This document shows, in pieces, positions 1 to 5,997 of a stretch of DNA of 7,054 bases. Origin of the DNA: an uncultured delta proteobacterium (GTDB lineage: Bacteria > Myxococcota_A > Polyangia > Polyangiales > Ga0077539); the NCBI GenBank assembly GCA_903860995.1, contig CAIOSS010000492.1, positions 1-7,054 of the forward strand. The letters are read 5' to 3'. Position numbers and translations under genes: made by a program. Position 1 is the first letter of the stretch. Each line of letters begins with the position of its first letter. The notes below the pieces were generated by a model. That model searched no databases and was not told the origin of the DNA. It was given only the letters and a program-made list of their open reading frames with translations.

Positions 1-1580
1 ACGTAGTCGAAGCTCACCGCGGTGATCACCCCGTCGCCGTCGGTGTCGCCCGGCACCACCACGTCGCCGAGCAGCTGCACCCGCACCTCGCCGGGCACCA
101 CGGGGTCGGTCGGCATCACGCGGCGGCCCTCGATCTGGTTGATCCAGCGGCCGTCGAAGGTGACGTAGCGGCTCCAGCGCTCGGTGCGGCCGACGCTCAT
201 GAGGGCCGGGACGTTGGCGACGGTGATGGTCTCCTCGGTGACCGTGAGGGGGCGGGTCTCGCCGCGGAAGCGGGTCGCGGTGGGGCGGCCCATGGCGTCC
301 AGCACGAGCTCCTCGCGGTACCAGTCGGTGATGTCGCCGCCCAGCTGGGTGAAGCCCCAGGCGACGCGGCCGTTGGTGCCCATCGCGGTGGCCGGGAGGA
401 AGGTGAGCGCGATGCCCATCTGGTGGATGTCGCCGCCGCCGAGGGTCTGGGTGTCGAGGCCGATCTGGTAGAAGAGCGCGGGGATGGTGAGCGGGAGGTG
501 CCCGTCGGCCGCGAGCAGGGTGCTGCCGTCGCGGGTGCGGCTGCCCTTCACGGCCCAGGCGTTGGAGCCGTAGCCCACGTCGGGGTCGCGCATGAGCCGC
601 GCCTGGATCTCGCCGAGGTTGCTCGCGAGCCGGTCGAGCGCGGGCCGCGGCACGGCCATGCTGGCGGCGCCGGGGTGGACCTCCGGGCGCAGGTCGCGCG
701 GCGGCGCGGCGGGGCGGCGGATGGCCATGGCCCCGGAGGCGGTCTCGAGGCCCCAGCCGTCGGCCGAGCGCGACGCGGCGGGCTGGCGCAGGGGGTTCCA
801 GAGCTCGGGGAGCACGCCCGCGGCGCGGAGCGCGGAGAGGGCCTGGCCGGTGAAGTCGCCGGGGAGGTTGCGGGCGGCGCGGTCGCGGTTGACGTCGTCG
901 GTCTCGAAGCCCGACTGGTAGAGGAAGGTGGTGTTCATCGCGGCGACGTCGCGCACGGTGAAGTTCTCGAGCAGGTCGGACGCGCGGCGCCGGCCGAGCA
1001 GCGGCGCGGCCAGGGTGTACTCGCTGGGCGAGAGCAGGGCGCCGTCCTGGGCCTGGGCGATGTAGGCGTTGATGCCGTCGGCGAAGCCCTGGAAGACCTC
1101 GCGCTGCTCGGGGCTCAGCAGCCGGAGGATGTTGTCGGTGACGAAGCCCATGCCGACGCCGAGGTTCTGCTGGTCGGTGCGCAGGGCGGCGTCGCCGAGG
1201 AGGGCGGCGAGGCGGCCGGTGCCGTAGCGCCGCGCGAGGTCGAGGAAGAAGAAGCGGTCGCGGGCGACGACGAAGCCGTGCGCGCGGGCGAGGTCGGCGC
1301 GGTTGCGCGCGTAGAGGTGGGGCACGTTGCCGGCGGTGCGGAGGATGTGCACCTCGCCGGTGAGCCCGGGGATGTCCCAGCGCTCGGTGACGGCGACGGT
1401 GGGGAAGGCGCTGGGCAGGCCGCTGTCGTTGGCGTCGGAGGGCCCCGGCGCGTCGCCGAGGTCGCTGGTGGCGTCGATCGCGGGCGCGTCGCCGCCCGCG
1501 TCCGCAGGCGGCGTCGGCGAGTCGGTGCACGAGAGGACCAGGGCAGGGCAGACCGCGAGGAGCCAGCGAAGCGTACGCAT
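1..1580 (-). CDS. Penicillin acylase family (peptidase S45) lipoprotein precursor, C-terminus off the left edge
   Basis: 526 codons are visible, reading from 1580 to the left edge with no stop. The family consists of Ntn-hydrolases that cut amide bonds (beta-lactam side chains, acyl-homoserine lactones, other N-acyl compounds) after self-cleavage into two chains. Residues 1-18 look like a lipoprotein signal ending LVLSC (Cys18), followed by an Ala/Asp/Pro-rich linker to about residue 57, so the mature enzyme is probably membrane-tethered outside the cytoplasm. Residues 78-130 carry the S45 N-terminal signature (HLYARNRADLARAHGF, ARDRF, LARRYGTGRL). The self-cleavage site is G338/S339 in GYGSNAWAVKGSRTRDG, making Ser339 the predicted nucleophile and Asn340 its usual partner. 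DGHLPL (357-364) puts His361 at beta-chain position 23. LTFLPATAMGTNGRVAWGFTQ (about 392-411) matches the family's PG-GHN-AWG block. The start at 1580 gives a compact signal peptide; an in-frame ATG at 1589 would add three residues, and neither has a good Shine-Dalgarno. Substrate cannot be told. Family assignment is firm. Confidence 0.93.
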   Translation of the reverse strand, partial: MRTLRWLLAVCPALVLSCTDSPTPPADAGGDAPAIDATSDLGDAPGPSDANDSGLPSAFPTVAVTERWDIPGLTGEVHILRTAGNVPHLYARNRADLARAHGFVVARDRFFFLDLARRYGTGRLAALLGDAALRTDQQNLGVGMGFVTDNILRLLSPEQREVFQGFADGINAYIAQAQDGALLSPSEYTLAAPLLGRRRASDLLENFTVRDVAAMNTTFLYQSGFETDDVNRDRAARNLPGDFTGQALSALRAAGVLPELWNPLRQPAASRSADGWGLETASGAMAIRRPAAPPRDLRPEVHPGAASMAVPRPALDRLASNLGEIQARLMRDPDVGYGSNAWAVKGSRTRDGSTLLAADGHLPLTIPALFYQIGLDTQTLGGGDIHQMGIALTFLPATAMGTNGRVAWGFTQLGGDITDWYREELVLDAMGRPTATRFRGETRPLTVTEETITVANVPALMSVGRTERWSRYVTFDGRWINQIEGRRVMPTDPVVPGEVRVQLLGDVVVPGDTDGDGVITAVSFDY

Positions 1581-1652
1581 TGCCTGCATTGGTGGCGGGA
1601 AGGCGGTGACGCCGTCAAGGGCCGTCGCGCCCGGGGATGATGGGGCGGGCGC

Positions 1653-1751
1653 TCACTTCCCCGCGAGGTCGCGCAGCGCGACCCCGAAGGCCCGCTCGAA
1701 GAGCCCCGGCTCGTCGCGCAGGAAGCGGGCGCTGCGGTCCTGGTACAGCAT
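1653..1751 (-). pseudogene. Short C-terminal-like coding remnant (32 codons) upstream of the acylase
   Basis: From an ATG at 1751 to a TGA at 1653 the minus strand reads MLYQDRSARFLRDEPGLFER followed by AFGVALRDLAGK. Every codon ends in G or C, the signature of genuine coding sequence in this genome, and the peptide looks like the amphipathic C-terminal tail of a larger protein. The same frame is closed a few codons upstream by TAG (1769-1767) and further on by TGA, and no good Shine-Dalgarno precedes the ATG. I therefore read it as the surviving 3' end of a lost gene rather than a complete small gene. The protein family is not recognisable. A genuine 32-residue peptide cannot be excluded. 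Confidence 0.35.
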
Positions 1752-1754
1752 ACC

Positions 1755-1915
1755 GTCCCCCGAGGACTACTGCGAGTCGGTCGCCTTCGAGTATCACCGT
1801 CCCGGGCGCGTGTACTCCTGGCTGCTCGTCACGAGCACCGACGACCCGCTGCCGCCGCCCAGCTCTGGTGGCTGCGATCGCCGTCGCCGACTCCTTCGTC
1901 TGCTCGGCGCGCTGA
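1755..1915 (+). pseudogene. Possible decayed, frameshifted coding fragment on the plus strand
   Basis: Within the gap between the acylase and the M15 peptidase, the plus strand reads PSPEDYCESVAFEYHRPGRV and then YSWLLVTSTDDPLPPP, with almost all codons ending in G or C up to about 1850. The GC-ending pattern then appears to move to the next frame, which reads LVAAIAVADSFVCSAR and ends at TGA 1913-1915. One frameshift near 1850-1865 would join these into one C-terminal fragment. There is no start codon or Shine-Dalgarno, and no family is recognised. The third-position signal is in phase with the minus-strand remnant next to it, so the strand assignment is uncertain. Confidence 0.22.
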
Positions 1916-1947
1916 ACGAGGTACCTGGGCCCCGGCGCGGTCACGGC

Positions 1948-2733
1948 TCACCACCACTCCCAGTGCCAGGGCTCCGTGGGCACCGTCCGGCGGAAGCCGA
2001 AGCGCCGGGCGTTGCGCTCCAGCCAGCGGAGCACGCCGGGCGTGGAGGTGTTGAGGTCGAGCGCGTGGCCGCTCTGGTGGTTGGAGCGCCCCGGGACCGC
2101 CGCGAGGTTGCCCCGCCCCCGCCGGTACGCGCGGTAGAGCGCCTCCTGGTGGGCCATCGTCCGGAATCCGCTGGCGATGCGCAGCCTGACCCGGTCGCGC
2201 TGCGCGGCGTCGCGCATCCGGGTGAAGGCCGCCGCGGTGTGCACCTCGACCGGCTTGGCGTCGAGGCGCGTCACCACGATGCGCACCGCCCGGCCGTCGA
2301 CGTAGCCCTGCGCAGCGCCCTCGGGCACGTTGTCCGAGGTGACCACCGCCCCGTCGCGCCGCCGAGGCCTCGCGCCCGTCGCCGCCGGCGGCGCCGCGGC
2401 GACCACCCCCGCCTCGGCCGCCGCCTCTTCGATCACCACCACCGCCCCCGCGTCCGAGGGGGCCTCGTCGAGGTCGTCCATGACCCCATCGCCCGCCGTC
2501 TCGGGGTTGGCCTCCTGGGAGAGCAGCGCCCCGCCCGCGTCCGGCGTCGCGGCCCCTGGCGCCGTCGCGACCGACGCTCGTCCGGCCTGCACCACGCCCA
2601 CCGCGCTGCCGCCGAGCATTCCCCCGAGGCTCGCGCACAGGGCCGCGAGGGCCACGAGCCCGACGCGCGACCGTGGCGGCGGTGGCGGCAGGGACGGCGG
2701 ATCGGGAAACGTCGTGGGGAGACCTTCGGTCAT
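1948..2733 (-). CDS. Membrane-anchored M15 family D-alanyl-D-alanine carboxypeptidase (VanY/DacY-like)
   Basis: 261 residues. The predicted role is zinc-dependent trimming of the terminal D-Ala from peptidoglycan stem peptides in the periplasm. A short Pro-rich N-terminus (5-20) precedes one hydrophobic segment (about 24-49), which acts as a membrane anchor or uncleaved signal. A low-complexity Ala/Asp/Glu linker (50-130) leads to the catalytic domain (about 135-261). The M15 motifs are all present: SGFRT (188-192, substrate-binding Arg191), SNHQSGHALD (217-226) giving zinc ligands His219 and Asp226, and EPWH (254-257) giving catalytic Glu254 and zinc ligand His257. The protein ends only four residues after His257, so the domain is complete but minimal. 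The ATG at 2733 is the natural start; no strong Shine-Dalgarno is visible. It faces away from the PhaR-type gene, sharing a 226-base divergent promoter region. An L,D- or endopeptidase specificity is possible within M15. Confidence 0.9.
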   Translation of the reverse strand: MTEGLPTTFPDPPSLPPPPPRSRVGLVALAALCASLGGMLGGSAVGVVQAGRASVATAPGAATPDAGGALLSQEANPETAGDGVMDDLDEAPSDAGAVVVIEEAAAEAGVVAAAPPAATGARPRRRDGAVVTSDNVPEGAAQGYVDGRAVRIVVTRLDAKPVEVHTAAAFTRMRDAAQRDRVRLRIASGFRTMAHQEALYRAYRRGRGNLAAVPGRSNHQSGHALDLNTSTPGVLRWLERNARRFGFRRTVPTEPWHWEWW

Positions 2734-2841
2734 CGCTGGCGACGTGGGAGGCTAGCAGGGTCGCGCCGCCGCCCCCTCAACGATGTGCGCGGGCCGCGGT
2801 GTTCTCCCCGCGTCGGGCAGGGGGGGGTAGACATCCCCGGC

Positions 2842-2851
2842 TCGGGCCCGA
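2842..2851. promoter_or_regulatory. Perfect 10-bp palindrome in the divergent intergenic region
   Basis: TCGGGCCCGA is its own reverse complement and lies about midway between the divergent M15 and PhaR-type genes. A G8 tract (2820-2827) sits just to its left, and the octamer GCCATCGG occurs twice to its right (2909-2916 and 2935-2942, 26 bases apart). These could be regulator binding sites, possibly for autoregulation by the PhaR-type protein, but in such GC-rich DNA a short GC palindrome is weak evidence. Confidence 0.2.
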
Positions 2852-2944
2852 AGTTCGAGAGCGCGGCCGTCGGGCGCTTGACCTGCGGCGTAGGAGTGCG
2901 GCACTCACGCCATCGGGCGTAGCGCTCGGCGGCAGCCATCGGAT

Positions 2945-2950
2945 GGAGGG
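2945..2950 (+). promoter_or_regulatory. Shine-Dalgarno GGAGGG deciding the GTG start of the PhaR-type gene
   Basis: GGAGGG lies nine bases before the GTG at 2960. It is the strongest ribosome-binding match in this part of the window and supports GTG rather than an internal ATG as the start; the conserved PhaR domain begins only about 15 residues downstream. Confidence 0.7.
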
Positions 2951-2959
2951 TTCTCCCAA

Positions 2960-3583
2960 GTGACGACGGACGGCGGACAGTCAACCGGATCGCAGACCGC
3001 CCGGGTGGTGAAGCGGTACAGCAACCGCAAGCTCTACGACACGGTCGAGAGCCGCTACGTCACGCTGCCGCAGATCGCGGAGTACGTCCGCCAGGGCGAA
3101 GACGTCCGGATCATCGACAACACGACGAAGGAAGACCTCACGCGGATGACGCTGGCGCAGATCCTCTACGAGGAGGAGCGCAAGCAGAGTCGCCTGCCCC
3201 TGGGGGCCTTGAAGGAGCTCTTGCACTCGTCGAGCGAGCGCATCCTGTCGGCGGTGCGCGACACCCCGATGGGCAAGCTCATCGCCCGCGGCGACGCCCC
3301 CCCGGCCGAGGCCGCGCCCCCCGACGAGTCCCCCGAGGCCGCGCCCCCGGCGGCCGCTGCCCCCGCCGCAGCCGCCCAGGCCGAGCCCGGGCGGGTGGAG
3401 AAGTTCGTCGAGCAGTCCCGCGAGGCCATCGACCAGTGGCAGCACCGGGTCGACCACCAGATGAAGTCGTTCTGGGAGGGCATCAACCCGATGGCCCAGA
3501 TCGAGGCCCTCCAGGCGGAGGTGCGGCGGCTCAACCAGCGGGTCGAGGCCCTCGAGGCCGAGCGCCGCCAGGGTGATCCCTGA
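2960..3583 (+). CDS. phaR: PhaR-type polyhydroxyalkanoate synthesis regulator with C-terminal coiled coil
   Basis: 207 residues starting at GTG. Residues 15-75 form the PHB/PHA accumulation regulator DNA-binding domain, with the hallmark VKRYSNRKLYDT (17-28), SRYVTL (31-36), a G-E-x-V-x-I-x-D strand (46-53) and EDLTRMTLAQILYEEER (58-74). In characterised relatives this domain represses phasin and other PHA genes and responds to polymer granules. A second helical part (79-110) is followed by an Ala/Pro/Glu linker (112-141), then a long amphipathic phasin-like coiled coil (about 142-204) ending in LNQRVEALEAERR-type heptads. That tail suggests oligomerisation or granule contact. No PHA synthase or phasin gene is in the window, so the link to PHA rests on the domain alone. 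In myxobacteria and related groups this domain also occurs in proteins of unknown role, so the target genes are uncertain. Confidence 0.85.
   Translation: MTTDGGQSTGSQTARVVKRYSNRKLYDTVESRYVTLPQIAEYVRQGEDVRIIDNTTKEDLTRMTLAQILYEEERKQSRLPLGALKELLHSSSERILSAVRDTPMGKLIARGDAPPAEAAPPDESPEAAPPAAAAPAAAAQAEPGRVEKFVEQSREAIDQWQHRVDHQMKSFWEGINPMAQIEALQAEVRRLNQRVEALEAERRQGDP
3308..3348 (+). repeat. Imperfect 27-base tandem repeat in the PhaR linker
   Basis: The 14-mer GAGGCCGCGCCCCC occurs at 3308-3321 and again at 3335-3348, exactly 27 bases (nine codons) apart. It encodes the repeated EAAPP motif of the Ala/Pro linker. The repeat is in frame, so unit gain or loss would change linker length without disrupting the protein. 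Confidence 0.6.
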
Positions 3584-3655
3584 GCCTGATCCGGGCCGCT
3601 GAGGAATAGAACGCCCCCTTGCCAGGGTTCACCACCGTGCTTCTCTTGCCGCGCC

Positions 3656-3660
3656 AAGGA
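3656..3660 (+). promoter_or_regulatory. Shine-Dalgarno AAGGA before the sigma factor gene
   Basis: AAGGA ends two bases before the first ATG (3663) and five bases before the second, adjacent ATG (3666). The spacing fits the second ATG better, so the sigma factor may really begin at 3666 (MDPTQRRK), one residue shorter than annotated. Confidence 0.5.
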
Positions 3661-3662
3661 AC

Positions 3663-4286
3663 ATGATGGACCCCACGCAACGACGTAAGCTCTTCGAGGC
3701 CGAGGTGCTCCCGCACCTCGACGCCATGCATCGCACGGCCTCGCAGTTCACCCGAAGCCCCAGCGACGCCGACGACCTGGTCCAAGACGCGGTCATCAAG
3801 GCGTGGCGCTTCTTCGAGAGCTACGAGCGCGGCACCAACATCCGCGCGTGGCTGCTCAAGATCGTCACCAACGTCTTCTACTCGAAGCACCGCCGCAACA
3901 CCCTGGAGGGCAACGTCCACGCGATGGCCACGGTCGACCCGATCTCCGACGGGTGGATCAGCGCCTCGTCGATGAACGCCCAGCGCGAGCCCGAGCGCGT
4001 GGCCGAGCGCCCGCTGCTCGAGCGATCGGTGGCCGAGGCGCTGAAAGACCTGCCGGAAGACTTCCGCCAGGTGCTGGTTCTGGTCGACGTGGAAGGGCTG
4101 ACGTACCGCGAGGTCGCGGAGGCGATGCATTGCCCGATGGGCACGGTGATGTCCCGGCTCCACCGGGCGCGCCGTGCGGTGGCCCTGAAGCTGGGCATCG
4201 TGCCCGAGCAGTCCGGCGCCGACAACGAACAAGACGGGGCGAAGGTCGTGGAGATGAACAGCTTCCGCCGCCGCAAGGAGGCATAG
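3663..4286 (+). CDS. ECF (extracytoplasmic function) RNA polymerase sigma factor
   Basis: 207 residues. It directs core RNA polymerase to stress or envelope-response promoters. Region 2 spans about 16-78: DADDLVQDAVIKAWRFF (35-51) is the core-binding helix, and GTNIRAWLLKIVTNVFYSKHRR (57-78) carries the -10-recognition part. A linker of about 45 residues (79-123) leads to region 4 (about 124-177), with LPEDFRQVLVLVDVEGLTYREVAE and the -35-recognition helix-turn-helix MGTVMSRLHRARRAV (159-173). A tail of about 30 residues, first acidic and then basic (ending SFRRRKEA), follows and is longer than in minimal ECFs. The gene directly precedes a zinc-binding anti-sigma gene (four bases between stop and start), the standard ECF arrangement. 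The start could be 3666 on ribosome-site spacing. I could not identify an autoregulated ECF promoter in the 79 bases upstream. The signal and regulon are unknown. Confidence 0.95.
   Translation: MMDPTQRRKLFEAEVLPHLDAMHRTASQFTRSPSDADDLVQDAVIKAWRFFESYERGTNIRAWLLKIVTNVFYSKHRRNTLEGNVHAMATVDPISDGWISASSMNAQREPERVAERPLLERSVAEALKDLPEDFRQVLVLVDVEGLTYREVAEAMHCPMGTVMSRLHRARRAVALKLGIVPEQSGADNEQDGAKVVEMNSFRRRKEA
4275..4281 (+). promoter_or_regulatory. Anti-sigma Shine-Dalgarno AAGGAGG inside the end of the sigma gene
   Basis: A perfect AAGGAGG, nine bases before the ATG at 4291, is formed by the last Lys-Glu codons of the sigma factor plus the first base of its final Ala codon. Ribosomes finishing the sigma factor end right at the anti-sigma start site, so translational coupling and balanced production of the two proteins are likely. 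Confidence 0.8.
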
Positions 4287-4290
4287 ACGG

Positions 4291-5100
4291 ATGGCCGTGA
4301 GTTGCGAACAGGCGACGCGGTGGACCGACGCATGGATCGACGGGGAGCTCGACCCAAGCGCGGCGCTGCTCGTGGAAGATCACCTGGCCGGGTGCGCGTG
4401 CTGCCGGGCCGAGGCCGACATGATCCGGAAGCTGAAGCGCGGCCTCGGGGCGCTCCGCGAGGATTGTGCGCCGACGGCGCTGCGATTCCGCATCACGGCG
4501 GCCCTCGACGCGTGCGAGCGCGAGCAGGAGTCCGATCGCGCCGCGGTGGCGCGCAAGAAGCACGCGCGCAACTTCGCGCTGGCGGGCGCGGCCCTCGCGG
4601 GCGTGGTGCTCGCCAACGGCATCAAGCTGCGCACCGGGGCGCCGTCCGGTCCGATGACCACGGCGGGGATGCTGCCGGTGGTGGAAGACATCGCCGAGCG
4701 CCACGCGCGCGAGCTGCCGGTGGAGGTCACCAACAGCGACCCGGCGGCGGTCACCCAGTGGTTCCGCGGGAAGATGGACATCCCGGTGCGGCCGGTGATG
4801 TTCCGGGGAATGACGGCCCGGCTCGTGGGCGCGCGCATCTCCAACGTGCAGAACCAGATGGCCGCGGCGCTCACCTACGACGTCGACGGCCGACGCATGA
4901 CGGTGTTCGTGTTCGACAACGCCCGCATGCCGCGCATCGCGGAGTCGACCGCGACGGTGCACGGCCGCCCGACCTACACCACCTCGGCGCACGGCTACAC
5001 GGTGACCTTTACCGAGCAGCAGGGCATCGGGTACGCCATCGCCTCCGACCTGCCCCCGCAGGAGTGCGCCCGCATCGTGGCCCACGCCGAGATGCGCTGA
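4291..5100 (+). CDS. Zinc-binding membrane anti-sigma factor
   Basis: 269 residues. It is expected to hold the upstream ECF sigma factor at the membrane until a signal arrives. The N-terminal anti-sigma domain (1-75) has Cys5, the WIDGEL motif (15-20), and His31-x3-Cys35-x2-Cys38, the HX3CX2C zinc motif; Cys5 lies 26 residues before His31, the spacing I recall for RsrA-type ligands. Extra cysteines at 37, 59 and 75 are present. One transmembrane helix follows (about 95-111, FALAGAALAGVVLANGI), preceded by a basic stretch (RKKHAR), placing the N-terminus in the cytoplasm. The periplasmic domain (about 130-269) resembles the C-terminal domain of RsiW/ChrR-associated anti-sigma proteins: WFRGKMDIPVRP (157-168), an LVGARIS strand and YDVDGRRMTVFVF. 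No protease cleavage site can be read. The assignment as cognate partner rests on adjacency and coupling. Confidence 0.9.
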   Translation: MAVSCEQATRWTDAWIDGELDPSAALLVEDHLAGCACCRAEADMIRKLKRGLGALREDCAPTALRFRITAALDACEREQESDRAAVARKKHARNFALAGAALAGVVLANGIKLRTGAPSGPMTTAGMLPVVEDIAERHARELPVEVTNSDPAAVTQWFRGKMDIPVRPVMFRGMTARLVGARISNVQNQMAAALTYDVDGRRMTVFVFDNARMPRIAESTATVHGRPTYTTSAHGYTVTFTEQQGIGYAIASDLPPQECARIVAHAEMR

Positions 5101-5105
5101 GCGGG

Positions 5106-5126
5106 GCTCCGCGGCCGTCGCGGAGC
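5106..5126 (+). terminator. Strong hairpin just after the sigma/anti-sigma operon
   Basis: GCTCCGCG and CGCGGAGC form a perfect 8-bp stem around a 5-base loop, starting six bases after the anti-sigma stop codon. No T-tract follows, so it is not a classic intrinsic terminator. The position suggests a terminator-like or mRNA-end-protecting hairpin closing the operon. Confidence 0.45.
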
Positions 5127-5241
5127 GCGTCGAGCATCGACCGCACGGCGGCGCGCACGCCCCGACGCATCAGCACCGCTGAGGGGAGCATCAGGGCCGG
5201 AGTTCGCGCCGCCCGGATCGGTGGAGTAGGGTGCCGCCGCG

Positions 5242-5997
5242 ATGTTCAGACATCATGGCCCGGGGCGCTCGCCGCAGGAGAACCGGGTCGTCGCCAGCTA
5301 CCTCGCCCTCGTCGGCGGCTTCGTGAACTCCGCGGGCTTCGTGGTGATCGGAACCTTCACGTCCCACGTCACGGGCAACGTCGGGCGGCTCTCCAACGAC
5401 CTCGCGGGGGCCCAGTTCGGCGCCGCCGCGACGGCGCTCACGATGCTGGTCGCGTTCTTCTCCGGCGCCCTCGTCGCGAGCATGGTGATCGAGAGCAATT
5501 TCTTCGGCCGCAACCCCGCGGGCTACGGCGTGGCGCTGCTCACCGAGGCCGTGCTTCTGCTGTTGTTCATGGGCGCGGCCACCCTCACGCCCGCGGCCCA
5601 CCCGAGGCTCATGGACCTCGAGGCCGCGATCCTGTGCGCCTCGATGGGCATGCAGAACAGCCTGGTGACCCGGCTCTCCGGCGCGGTGGTCCGCACCACG
5701 CACCTCACCGGCGTCCTCACCGACCTGGGCATCGAGGCGGGGCGCTGGTTTCGCTGGTGGCGCGTGTCCCTGTCCGAGCGGGTGCGGGTGAAGCTCGCCT
5801 TCGGGGAGAACCCCCCGGAGCGCCCGTCGGTGCCCAAGGCCGAGCTGCTCGTCACCATCACCGTGTCCTTCGTAGCGGGCGCCATCGCCGGCGCGGGCCT
5901 CGGCGTCCGGCTGCGACACGTCGCGATGGTGCTCCCCGCGGTGGCCGTCGCCGCGCTCGGCGTCTACGCCCTGCTCCAGGACCGCGAGGCGGAATAA
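5242..5997 (+). CDS. DUF1275 / YoaK-family multi-pass membrane protein
   Basis: 251 residues, about six membrane segments: roughly 18-38, 60-83, 94-116, 125-143, 201-222 and 226-246. The family hallmarks are all visible: GGFVNSAGFVVIGTFTSHVTGN (25-46, with HVTGN at 42-46), SMGMQNSLVTRLSG (134-147, with MQN at 137-139) and VRTTHLTGVLTDLGIE (150-165). A cytoplasmic or periplasmic loop rich in Arg/Trp (166-200) separates the two halves. The family is widespread and its function is not established; transport is often supposed. An AGGG lies ten bases before the ATG, a weak ribosome site, and no other in-frame start looks better. The gene stands alone: 141 bases with a hairpin separate it from the anti-sigma gene upstream, and 83 bases from the lipoprotein gene downstream. 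Confidence 0.88.
   Translation: MFRHHGPGRSPQENRVVASYLALVGGFVNSAGFVVIGTFTSHVTGNVGRLSNDLAGAQFGAAATALTMLVAFFSGALVASMVIESNFFGRNPAGYGVALLTEAVLLLLFMGAATLTPAAHPRLMDLEAAILCASMGMQNSLVTRLSGAVVRTTHLTGVLTDLGIEAGRWFRWWRVSLSERVRVKLAFGENPPERPSVPKAELLVTITVSFVAGAIAGAGLGVRLRHVAMVLPAVAVAALGVYALLQDREAE

Larger units (their letters stand above)
1581..1947. other. 367-base region without an intact gene
   Basis: The interval lies between the start of the acylase gene and the stop of the M15 peptidase gene, both on the minus strand. It should contain the acylase promoter, but I see no convincing -35/-10 pair. It holds two candidate coding remnants (1653-1751 minus, 1755-1915 plus). The remaining short open frames here have poor third-position GC bias and are probably not genes. 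No hairpin terminator with a T-tract was found downstream of the peptidase stop. Confidence 0.6.

Noticed and set aside
423..1640. Long plus-strand open frame (405 codons) opposite the acylase gene
   Set aside because: The minus-strand acylase has clear family motifs and GC-ending codons throughout. The plus-strand protein is low-complexity Ala/Gly/Val/Arg with no recognisable domain, a typical antisense shadow in GC-rich DNA.
1615..1944. 109-codon minus-strand open frame in the gap
   Set aside because: Third codon positions are not GC-biased in the upstream half (for example ATA, GTA, GAA, GCA codons), and it has no domain or ribosome site.
2878..2906. TTGACC -35-like hexamer upstream of phaR
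   Set aside because: No acceptable -10 hexamer lies 16-18 bases downstream; the sequence there is GCACTC-like.
1327..2922. Plus-strand open frame of 531 codons spanning acylase, gap and M15 peptidase
   Set aside because: It overlaps two well-supported minus-strand genes and is mostly Arg/Ala/Gly low complexity. Only its short part at about 1755-1850 looks coding-like and is listed separately.
5009..5191. Minus-strand 60-codon open frame beginning MLPSAVLMRRGVRAAVRSML
   Set aside because: The first 30 codons have good GC-ending bias, but the frame runs into the anti-sigma gene and loses it; there is no ribosome site or family. Probably chance in GC-rich intergenic DNA.
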